Assembly (NCBI GenBank): GCA_947373235.1 | Contig: CANBWW010000014.1 | Coordinates: 1 to 15,623, forward strand | Direction: 5' to 3' | Source of the DNA: Candidatus Altimarinota bacterium | Lineage (GTDB): Bacteria; Patescibacteriota; Gracilibacteria; BD1-5; UBA2023 | Length of the DNA: 15,623 nucleotides | Shown here: positions 7,322 to 14,583 of the stretch, piece after piece | Layout: each line of letters starts with the position of its first letter | Position numbering within the stretch: the stretch's first letter is position 1 | The notes under the pieces: generated by a model | What the model was told of the DNA's origin: nothing | Databases searched by the model: none | The model's input: only the letters and a program-made list of their open reading frames with translations | Translations under genes and position numbers: made by a program

Positions 7322-8719
7322 ATGGCTCATACGGGTATTATTTCTAAGATCATCGGCGTGGTAGTGGATGTTGCATTTAGTGATGGATATATTCCAGTGA
7401 TTTATGAAGCTCTCGAAGTTCAGTGAGGTCCAGGGAAACTTGTCCTTGAAGTTCAGCAACAGCTGGGTGATGGTGTCGTTCGGACGATCGCTATGAATCC
7501 AGTCGATGGAGTGAAGCGTGGACTTCAAGTGACTGCTACTGGTGCGCCTATTTCTGTTCCAGTAGGAGATGCAGTTCTCGGACGTATGTTCAACGTTCTG
7601 GGTGATCCGATCGATGATATGGAGGCTCCAAAAGTCGAAAGAAGAGATCCGATTCATCGAAAATCTCCGAATTTTGATGAACTTTCTACGAAAACAGAAG
7701 TCTTCGAAACAGGTATTAAAGTGGTAGATCTGATTGCTCCTATGTTAAAATGAGGAAAAGTAGGTCTTTTTGGTGGTGCTGGAGTCGGAAAAACGGTGAT
7801 CATGCAAGAACTGATTCATAATATTGCCTCTGAACATGAGGGGTATTCCGTGGTTGCGGGTGTAGGGGAACGTACTCGTGAAGGAAATGATCTCTATCAT
7901 GAAATGAAAGATAGTGGTGTGATCGGGAAAACAGCGATGGTCTTCGGTCAAATGAACGAAGCACCAGGACCTCGTGCTCGTGTTGCACTCACGGGACTCA
8001 CTATGGCGGAATACTTTCGTGATGTAGAAAAGCGTGATGTTCTCCTTTTCGTGGATAATATTTTCCGTTTCACTCAAGCAGGTTCTGAGCTTTCTGCCCT
8101 TCTCTGACGGATTCCTTCAGCGGTAGGATATCAACCAACTCTTGCAACAGATATGGGTGCGCTTCAGGAACGTATTGCATCAACAAAAAATGGTTCTATC
8201 ACATCGGTTCAAGCGGTCTATGTTCCTGCAGATGATCTTACTGATCCAGCTCCAGCGAATACTTTTGCCCATCTTGACTCGACGGTGACTCTCAATCGTT
8301 CCATTGCAGAACTCGGTATTTATCCAGCGGTTGACCCACTTGACTCAACTTCCACGGTTCTCTCTCCAAAAATAGTTGGTGAAGAGCACTATCGTGTTGC
8401 TCGTACGTGTCAGAAAATCCTTCAACGTTATAAGGAACTTCAAGATATCATCGCCATTCTTGGTATGGATGAACTGTCTGATGAAGATCGATTGACCGTT
8501 GCTCGTGCTCGTAAGATCCAACGTTTTTTCTCACAACCATTCTTTGTTGCTGAGCAATTTACTGGAACACCAGGAGTATATGCAAAACTTGATGATACAG
8601 TTCGTGGATTTGCAGAAATAATCGATGGAAGTGTGGATCAGATTCCAGAGAGATTCTTCATGTACAAAGGTTCTATCGATGATGTAAAGAAGGCATTTGA
8701 TAGTGAATCTACGAAATAA
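7322..8719 (+). CDS. atpD: F1 ATP synthase beta subunit
   Basis: Catalytic subunit of F1Fo ATP synthase on the inner face of the membrane; makes ATP or hydrolyses it to pump ions. 465 residues, normal length. It shows the Walker A loop GGAGVGKT (151-158), GVGERTREGNDLYHEM, the LLFVDNIFRF Walker B strand, GSELSALLGRIPSAVGYQP and the ATDMG segment. The DELSDEDR motif near the C-terminus is the beta-subunit DELSEED counterpart. Three of 44 glycines are UGA (7424, 7751, 8105); that at 7751 is Gly144, seven residues before the P-loop. atpC follows 153 bases later behind a hairpin. No alpha, gamma, delta or Fo subunit genes are in the window, so the complex is encoded in pieces. Confidence 0.97.
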
Positions 8720-8725
8720 TTTTTT

Positions 8726-8760
8726 CAATTCTAAGAAAAATTATTTCTTTCTTAGAATTG
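8726..8760 (+). terminator. Strong hairpin after atpD, probable terminator or attenuator
   Basis: A perfect 13-base-pair stem, CAATTCTAAGAAA (8726-8738) with TTTCTTAGAATTG (8748-8760), begins 6 bases after the atpD stop. The T-tract after it (GTTTCTCTT) is weak, so it may only partly stop transcription or protect the atpD 3' end. A second small hairpin, GAAACC-TAC-GGTTTC, lies at 8790-8804. Confidence 0.6.
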
Positions 8761-8789
8761 GTTTCTCTTAAAAATTTATTCCAGATTAT

Positions 8790-8804
8790 GAAACCTACGG
8801 TTTC
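8790..8804 (+). other. Small hairpin between atpD and atpC
   Basis: GAAACC (8790-8795), loop TAC, GGTTTC (8799-8804): a perfect 6-base-pair stem without a T-run. Its function is unknown. It may help set the atpD:atpC mRNA ratio. Confidence 0.35.
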
Positions 8805-8872
8805 TTAATTCTGCATTCCGTTCGAATCTAAAATTCGTTGCACTCACTTTATATTCTCACTCCATTTGAATT

Positions 8873-9331
8873 ATGAATCTTCAGATCACTTCCGCAAGTG
8901 GAAATATCCTCGCACTGGAGAGTTTTTCATCGCTTTCTTGTGTGACTGAATCGGGTCAGATCACGATACTTCCTGGACATGAGGCTCTTCTTTCAGCTCT
9001 TCGTCCAGGTATTGTGACGATAAAATACATAGAAAATGGACTTGAAAAAATACTGGAATACGTAAGTGGTGGATGAATCGCAAATATCACTCCTGAGAGT
9101 GTCACGATCGTTTCAGATATACTCGAAAGTGGTGAAGATCTCAATGATCTCGAGTATATAGAAGCACAAAAGAAAGAAGCTCAATACCTCATGGATTCAT
9201 ATAAGGCTGAAAATGGTACCGATATTGATCCGCGTCGTCTGATCGCGATCGAGCATGACTTTCTCCGGTTTTCTGCGATGCATGAACTCTGATCAAAATA
9301 CAAAATTCCAAATGATGGATCACGTCGATAG
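8873..9331 (+). CDS. atpC: F1 ATP synthase epsilon subunit
   Basis: Central-stalk subunit that couples rotation to catalysis and can inhibit ATP hydrolysis. The 152 residues fit the family (about 130-150). The N-terminal beta-sandwich shows GQITILPGHEALLSALRPG, the family's G-x-[IL]-[GT]-[IV]-LPGH motif, then VSGGGIANITPESVTIVSD. A helical C-terminal part follows (residues 95-140). Two glycines are UGA (in GGG and near the C-terminus), so the standard code would end it after about 67 residues. The ATG follows TTTGAATT with no Shine-Dalgarno. I see no clear promoter between atpD and atpC, so it is probably made by read-through of the hairpin. Confidence 0.88.
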
Positions 9332-9336
9332 AAAAG

Positions 9337-9364
9337 AAAAAACGGGACGAAGGTTCCGTTTTTT
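9337..9364 (+). terminator. Rho-independent terminator after atpC
   Basis: Stem of six A plus CGGGAC (9337-9348) with GTTCCG plus six T (9353-9364), one G-U pair, loop GAAG. It starts 6 bases after the atpC TAG. Confidence 0.8.
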
Positions 9365-9365
9365 C

Positions 9366-9393
9366 TTGCATACTTTTCTGATTTCTTTAAGAT
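9366..9393 (+). promoter_or_regulatory. nadD-queH promoter, TTGCAT-N16-TAAGAT, likely leaderless
   Basis: TTGCAT (9366-9371), 16 bases, TAAGAT (9388-9393). The ATG begins at 9400, 7 bases after the -10, where transcription is expected to start. The mRNA would therefore begin at or within a base of the start codon. Confidence 0.6.
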
Positions 9394-9399
9394 CATTGT

Positions 9400-10596
9400 A
9401 TGATTTATATTTTTTGAGCCGCATTCGATCCACCACATTCTGGGCATTTTTCTATTATTAAGGCTTTATTACATCATAAAAATCCTGAAAAAATCATCGT
9501 GATTCCCTCTGGACTCAGAAATGATAAAAGTTATCATATTTCTGATGATCATCGTAAAAAACTCTGTGAGATTTTTCTCTGAGAAATCTCTGATGAACGA
9601 GTTATATTGGATCTTGAGTTTTTTTCTTGGAAAAAAGAAATGATCACTCGTGATGTGGACATCTATGTTCGAGAAAAATACGGAGAAGATGGTATTCATA
9701 TTTTCTGAACGGATGTGATTACTTATATGGAAAGCTGGGATGATGAAGGATATGCGAGTTGAAAAATACAGAAAATATTTATTCTGCGTTGAGAAAAAAG
9801 TATTTCGAGAGAAGATATAGAAGGATTTTGAATCGAGAATTTTGAAATTTTTACCGAGTCGAAGATTCCTGATATTTCCTCGACAGAAATACGGAAAATC
9901 ATCCCAGAATATATAGGACTCAAAAGTCTTTTTGCGGAAGATCCGAAATTTCTCATTCCCGGTCTTTCGAAAAAAATCTCGAAATATATTCTCGAAAATC
10001 GTCTGTATCGAGTGATTCCATCAAAGAAACCAAAAATACTTGTACATGTTTGCTGTGGGCCAGACGTCACTATGCCGATCATACAGCTTCGTGATGAATA
10101 TGATGTGATCTGTTTTTGGTATGATCCGAATATCCAACCTCGAGAAGAACACGATAAACGCTATGATGCATTTGTGAAAATCTGTGAGATCGAAAATATT
10201 CCATATATAAAAGGCGCGTATGATGTGAAGAATTTTTTTACGCGTATCAAGTGAGTTGAGCACACACCAGAAAAATGAGAAAAATGTACCTACTGTTATG
10301 ATATGCGGATGTATGTTTCCGCGAAGCTCGCAAGTCGTCTAAAAATCCCGGTCTATACGAGCTCATTGAATACTTCGCCAAAAAAAGATCTCGAAAAACT
10401 CTTCAAAATGTGACATAAGTATGCTGAAAAATACGGAATCGAATTCCTCGATATTCCATTTCGCAAACGATGAGGTTTCGAAAAGTCCGTCGAATATACT
10501 CGAGAACACGATATCTATAGGCAGAATTATTGTGGATGTATCTACTCGATTCGTGAGTGAGGAGACAGTAATATGAAAAAAAGAATGGTCGGGTAA
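9400..10596 (+). CDS. Fusion of nicotinate-nucleotide adenylyltransferase (NadD) and epoxyqueuosine reductase (QueH)
   Basis: One 398-codon frame holds two whole enzymes. Residues 1-203 are NadD-like: FGAAFDPPHSGH (residues 5-16) is the nucleotidyltransferase GGSFDPxHxGH motif and ISSTEIR (159-165) is the family's SSTxIR motif; the domain ends YILENRLY. NadD joins ATP and nicotinate mononucleotide to deamido-NAD. From about residue 205 the chain matches QueH: ILVHVCCGPD (Cys218, Cys219), CTYC (Cys296, Cys299), TSSLNTSPKKD and YCGC (Cys378, Cys380). These cysteine pairs suit the iron-sulfur/metal site of QueH, which makes queuosine from epoxyqueuosine in the tRNA anticodon. Eleven glycines are UGA. 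No TAA or TAG occurs at the junction; a GTG at 10012 could allow a separate QueH start, but there is no sign of it. It has its own promoter and lies between atpC and the malic enzyme gene. Confidence 0.85.
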
Positions 10597-10631
10597 AATT
10601 ATTTTTCTATGAGAATAGATCTCATTATGGT

Positions 10632-10659
10632 TTGCATTTTTGAGAGAAATTTCTACAAT
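10632..10659 (+). promoter_or_regulatory. Malic enzyme promoter, TTGCAT-N16-TACAAT
   Basis: TTGCAT (10632-10637), 16 bases, TACAAT (10654-10659). Predicted start near 10666, giving a leader of about 19 bases before the ATG at 10685. A 6-base-pair hairpin (10609-10625) precedes it. Confidence 0.6.
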
Positions 10660-10684
10660 TTCTTTACTCATAACTTCATACTAT

Positions 10685-11830
10685 ATGCCTACAGATTACT
10701 ACGCACTTTCTCTCGAACTTCATAAAAAATATAAAGGAAAACTCCGAATGGAATCGATCGTTCCACTCACGACTCGTGAGGATCTCTCTTGGGCGTATTC
10801 TCCTGGAGTGGCAGAGCCATGTCGTGAGATCGCAAAAGATCCAGAAAAAATGTATGACTATACATTGAAGTCTCGTACGGTGGCAGTGATTTCTGATGGG
10901 TCTGCGATCCTCGGTATCGGGAATCTCGGACACAAGGCAAGTATGCCTGTGATGGAAGGGAAGTGTGTACTTTTTAAAGAGTTTGCAGGAGTCGATGCTT
11001 TTCCGATTATCGTCGGGACACAAGATGTGGAAGAATTTATAAAAACAGTAAAAAATATCGCGGATACTTTCGGAGGAATCAATCTCGAGGATATATCAGC
11101 TCCTCGATGTTTCGAGATCGAAGAGCGACTCAAGGCAGAACTCGACATCCCCGTGATGCATGATGATCAGCATGGAACCGCGATCGTGACACTTGCTGCG
11201 TTGATCAATTCTCTGAAAATCACTGGAAAAAAGAAAGAAGATATCCGTGTGGTTCTCAATGGAGCAGGGGCTGCCTGAGTCGCTATTTCAAAGCTTCTCT
11301 ATCTCTATGGAGTGAGACACTTTGTCGCATGTGATACAAAAGGTATCATCCATAGTGGTCGTGAAAATCTGGATATCTCAAAGCAAAAAATCCTCGAATT
11401 TACAAATCTAGAAAATAAAACTGGAACCCTCGCCGATGCGATCGTATGAGCTGATGTATTTCTCGGAGTATCCGCCGCATGAGCACTGACGGAAGATATG
11501 GTGCGTTCGATGGCAAAAGATCCGATTATTTTCGCGATGGCGAATCCAACTCCTGAGATCATGCCAGAACTGGCGAAAGCTGCTGGAGCTCGGATCGTAG
11601 GAACTGGGCGATCTGATTATCCAAATCAGATCAATAATGTTCTCGCATTTCCAGGGATTTTTAAGGGAGTTCTCAAATATCGAAAAACAAAAATCACGGA
11701 TCAGATGAAGATCCGTGCAGCTGAAGCACTTGCGAACTATATAACTGATCTCGACGAGGAACATATCCTTCCGAATCCTCTTGATAAATGAGTGGCTTCA
11801 GTTGTTTGTGAGGCGATGAAAGACGAGTAA
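10685..11830 (+). CDS. NAD(P)-dependent malic enzyme (short bacterial type)
   Basis: Oxidative decarboxylation of malate to pyruvate and CO2 with reduction of NAD or NADP, in the cytoplasm. The 381 residues fit the short form without the phosphotransacetylase domain. Motifs: AYSPGVAEPC with Tyr38, ISDGSAILGIGNLG, the LEDISAPRCFEIE metal-site segment, MHDDQHGTA (His159-Thr165) and the dinucleotide loop GAGAAG (193-198), whose last Gly is UGA; then FAMANPTPEI and NNVLAFPGIFKG. Four glycines are UGA. The start at 10685 (MPTDYYALSLELHKKYKGK) matches family N-termini; an in-frame ATG at 10640 lies upstream of the predicted transcription start. The gene ends 3 bases from the stop of the convergent hydrolase. 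With few metabolic genes in such reduced genomes, it could be a main source of pyruvate and reducing power. Confidence 0.92.
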
Positions 11831-11833
11831 TAT

Positions 11834-12643
11834 TTATGCTTTCATTTGCTCTCTGAGTCTTTCTTCAAAAAGGTTCACGTTCAAAATATGATGATCAGGA
11901 TCCGTCTCGATAGCAGGCGTTTCTATGACATTTCTTGGAAACTGAGCCATAGCAAGAGAAGAATTGTTTACTTGATCATCTTTATCGACATAGATTATAT
12001 CGTTCGGGTGAAGATTTTTTGCTATATACTCGGGTATTCATCCCATATTACGGAGATAATGTATTTCAGATTCTACCTTTTCTGGATTTAGTTGAGCACT
12101 TTGCGCAAGTATATTTACGACAAACTGACTGGGTATATTTTTTATATCCAGAATATTTCCAGTAAGTTTTTGAAATTTATTAGTAATAGAATGTATAGAA
12201 AAGGCGGGAGAAATGTAAATCGCTCGCTTTATATATTCACCGTGGCACACTCTTGCTATGGCTACCGGAATGCCAGCTATGCTATTTCCTATGAGAGTAA
12301 CGCTTTTGACTCATTCTTTTTGGAGTTGCGCGATAACGGTATGAATATCTGTACCATATTGTTCCAGGCTAAAAAGGGATGTTTCCTTTCGAGAATGGTG
12401 TCATGGTTTATCGAAAGTCACTATACGAGTTCATGACTTTCTTCCAATCTCAAAAATCTTTTTACAGGTATCACTTGGTTCTTTCGTCTTAAATCCTCCA
12501 CAATAAATGACTACATGTTCTGATGGCGGTATGCCATTATCTATGAGTGATATAGTACTCACTGGAATAGTATTTGAAGATTCTACAGTATGTTCTTTTC
12601 CTACATATTCTCTTGGATCTCTGATATCTGAATGGAAACTCAT
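11834..12643 (-). CDS. Alpha/beta hydrolase fold protein
   Basis: 269 residues, read from ATG 12643 to TAA 11834-11836, with four UGA glycines. The fold order is visible: strand HVVIYCGG (residues 43-50, oxyanion region), RIVTFDKPGHHS (73-84), the nucleophile elbow LIGNSIAG with Ser121, YISPAF, an acid candidate in YVDKDD (219-223), and a His candidate in DPDHHIL (248-254). The elbow has GxSxxG rather than the usual GxSxGG. There is no signal peptide, so it is cytoplasmic. A substrate cannot be named; esterases, lipases, peptidases and thioesterases all use this fold. It has its own promoter and is convergent with the malic enzyme gene, leaving only 3 bases between stops. Confidence 0.75.
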
Positions 12644-12667
12644 AGATATATTTAAAATGAGTGTCTA

Positions 12668-12695
12668 AATATATCTAAAATAATTTATTATGCAA
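12668..12695 (-). promoter_or_regulatory. Hydrolase promoter, TTGCAT-N16-TATATT
   Basis: On the minus strand TTGCAT (12695-12690), 16 bases, TATATT (12673-12668). Predicted start near 12661, about 18 bases before the ATG at 12643. The elements and spacing equal those before atpD, nadD-queH and the malic enzyme gene. Confidence 0.6.
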
Positions 12696-12742
12696 TATAT
12701 TTTGAAAGAATCTACTTTTTTCTATTCATATAAATTTAATTA

Positions 12743-13075
12743 TTAATCCCAAGAAGCAGGATATCCATCAATAGAGAAATCTATATTTGTATTACCTGTT
12801 TCAAGAACTAATAATCTTGGTTCTGTTCTGCAGATTTTTAATATAACTATTCTTCATTTCTTGATTATTTCTCAAGATCATTTATCTGTTTCTTGAAGAT
12901 TAAATTTTCTTTTATTTTCTCATATAAAAATCTCTGCTATAAGTTTTTTAAAAATCTCTTGTAAATCCTCAAAGGTTATGTCTTGTACAATAATTCAATG
13001 CTTCCTTGTATCTTCTTTTGTATGCCATTTGATCATCTCATGGTTCCCATCTTCATTATATTTTTCATTTTCCAT
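12743..13075 (-). CDS. Unknown 110-residue protein
   Basis: I do not recognise this protein. It is readable only with UGA as glycine (five in-frame UGA) and so is hidden under the standard code. It begins MENEKYNEDG at 13075 and ends with TAA TAA. It is acidic and lysine-rich at the N-terminus, has a likely amphipathic helix (TFEDLQEIFKKLIAEIF), and ends in a predicted beta-rich part (GRIVILKICRTEPRLLV, then NIDFSIDGYPASWD). No signal peptide, membrane segment or cysteine motif is seen. It starts 23 bases after the terC-family stop on the same strand, so the two are probably co-transcribed. The open frame of 110 codons without TAA or TAG in AT-rich DNA, with codon use like its neighbours, supports a real gene. 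Confidence 0.6.
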
Positions 13076-13098
13076 ATTGAAATAATCATAAAATAAAA

Positions 13099-14043
13099 TT
13101 AACTACGAAATAATCTCTTAATAAGACCATTTTTTTCTTTTTCTCCTTCCTGTATACGGAGGATTTCGAGAATTCCAAGTACGCAGATCATCATAAATCC
13201 ATATTTATATCCATGATGAGAACTCATAAAGTCTGTGATTTTTCCACCAAACTGAGTAATCAGGATCAAAAGAATAAATATCGTGACCATGAGTGTTTTT
13301 CCATTTGCCTTTGACCAATTATAAAAGGTACTTTGATCGGGTTTGAGATATTTTGTCTGAAGAAATGCAAAACTCCCAATAACAAGGATTAAGAGGAGTG
13401 TAAAGACACTTGATTCTGGAACTCCATAAACTGTCGGTTCCACGACGTGTGAAAAGCCTTTTTCGAGCATTTCGAGCGCGGTAAAGAGGATGATAAAAAG
13501 TCAGAGCCATTGGATGGATGGATATTTTTCGAGAAGTTTCGCTATCCCGTTCGAAGCAACCACCATCAAAATGATCGAAATAATCAAACCAATCATCAGA
13601 TTTGCTACATTTCCATGACTCGCTCATGCAACTGCAAGGACGTTATCGAGTGACATAGCGACGTCTGCGATGATAATCGTTTTGATTGCCGTCATAAGTC
13701 CATGAGCTTCTTTGGCATTTTCTTCATGGTGTTCATGTGCACGGATTTCTCTATAAAATTTCCATACGACATAGAGAAGCAGAATTGCGCCGAGAAACTC
13801 GAGTCATGGAATCTGAAGAAGCCAGACAGCTCCGAGAGAAAAAATAATACGGAGGATGGTTGCTCCGGCTACTCACCAAAAGATTGCTTTTTTTCGTTCT
13901 ATTCACTGGAGTTTTTTTGTTGCCATACCGATGAGGATAGCATTATCCCCACTCATCACGAGATCGATGAGGATAATATTCAAAAGTGAGAAGAGTCAGG
14001 CAGAAGTTCCGAGGTGTGCAAAATCAGCAAGAAAAGAATCCAT
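13099..14043 (-). CDS. TerC-family integral membrane protein (putative metal-ion transporter)
   Basis: 314 residues with about eight or nine hydrophobic segments. It has the two TerC signature repeats: IDLVMSGDNAILIGMA (about residues 26-41) and ADVAMSLDNVLAVAG, each with a D-x-x-x-S-x-DN core inside a membrane helix, plus RKKAIFWGVAGATILR and LLLYVVWKFYREI. A His/Glu-rich loop (HEHHEENAKEAH) lies between the repeats and could bind metal. TerC proteins are linked to tellurite resistance and, in several bacteria, to Mn2+ export; which applies here cannot be told. Six glycines are UGA. A hairpin followed by U residues lies between the probable promoter region and the ATG. The unknown 110-residue gene follows on the same strand. 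Confidence 0.85.
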
Positions 14044-14046
14044 TTT

Positions 14047-14072
14047 GTAAAAAAAGAGAATATAACTCTCTT
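14047..14072 (-). promoter_or_regulatory. Terminator-like hairpin just before the terC-family start
   Basis: On the minus strand AAGAGA (14072-14067), a 7-base loop, TCTCTT (14059-14054), running into a T tract, then ACAA and the ATG at 14043. The shape is that of a weak intrinsic terminator placed in a 5' leader. TATAAA at 14087-14082 could be the -10 that would put the hairpin inside the mRNA. Attenuation is an inference; the stem is short and AT-rich. Confidence 0.35.
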
Positions 14073-14106
14073 AGTGTATGATTTATAAGGAAAAATCAAT
14101 CATTTT

Positions 14107-14136
14107 TTGACAAGAAGCTATAAAATATGCTAAAGT
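14107..14136 (+). promoter_or_regulatory. Promoter of the 126-residue charged-protein gene
   Basis: A consensus -35 TTGACA (14107-14112), 18 bases, TAAAGT (14131-14136). Predicted start near 14143, leaving a leader of about 27 bases. It differs from the TTGCAT type used elsewhere in the window. Confidence 0.45.
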
Positions 14137-14169
14137 ACATAAGAATTTACTATTTCTAATTTATTCAGT

Positions 14170-14550
14170 ATGTCTGACTTTGAAGTATTTTGAAAACATG
14201 ATCCTATCGATGGGGAAAAAAAAGATCAAAAAGATGCAAAAAAAACACTTGATCCTACTGATGATACTAAGGGTAAATGAGAATCTTATGGTCAAAATAT
14301 AGATACTGATAAAAAAGAGGATTCTAAAGAAAAAAAACATCAAGATACAGAAAAAACTCATGAAGAGTATCAAAATTTTATAACACAAAATCGTCAAAAT
14401 GAGTGAGCGGAGAGAAAAAAAGATCCACCACCAGATGAAGCTGAATTAGCTATGGCTTTCAATGATTTTCCTCCAAAAACAGGTGAATCTGAAAAATCGC
14501 AAACAAATAGAGTGGAAGGTGGTTCACATTCCGAATCTATGCATGCATAA
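14170..14550 (+). CDS. Unknown, highly charged and probably disordered 126-residue protein
   Basis: I do not recognise this protein. It runs from ATG 14170 to TAA 14548-14550 and needs three UGA glycines. Composition is extreme: Lys, Asp, Glu, Gln, Thr and Ser dominate, with runs such as KKDQKDAKK and KKEDSKEKKHQDTEK, almost no hydrophobic residues before ELAMAFNDFPPKTGE (about residues 90-104), and no Trp or Cys. It has no signal peptide or membrane segment, so it is predicted to be cytoplasmic and unfolded, with one short linear motif as a possible binding site. It has its own promoter with a consensus -35 and a strong terminator, so it is an independent unit. It is divergent from the terC-family gene. 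Confidence 0.6.
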
Positions 14551-14583
14551 AATAAATCCTCACTAATTAGTGAGGATTTATTT
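14550..14583. terminator. 34-base perfect palindrome, bidirectional terminator
   Basis: The stretch is its own reverse complement, centred between 14566 and 14567, with core TCCTCACTAATTAGTGAGGA flanked by A-rich and T-rich ends. It starts at the last base of the upstream TAA and includes the last two bases of the moxR stop, so it fills the whole gap between two convergent genes and can end both transcripts. Confidence 0.8.

Noticed and set aside
7751..7753. UGA as selenocysteine or tryptophan.
   Set aside because: The affected positions are glycines in the families, no selenocysteine insertion element is seen, and TGG already serves for tryptophan.
10012..10596. Separate queH gene starting at GTG 10012.
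   Set aside because: The frame is continuous with NadD, there is no stop or promoter at the junction, and all other starts in the window are ATG. Kept as an alternative within the fusion entry.
10609..10625. Hairpin ATGAGA-loop-TCTCAT as a terminator of nadD-queH.
   Set aside because: Only six base pairs, AT-rich and without a following T run; too weak to call.
10640..10684. Upstream in-frame start for the malic enzyme.
   Set aside because: It lies between the -35 and -10 of the predicted promoter, and family N-termini match the ATG at 10685.
14044..14169. yybP-ykoY (Mn2+) riboswitch before the TerC-family gene.
   Set aside because: The possible leader is under 50 bases and lacks the motif's characteristic loops.
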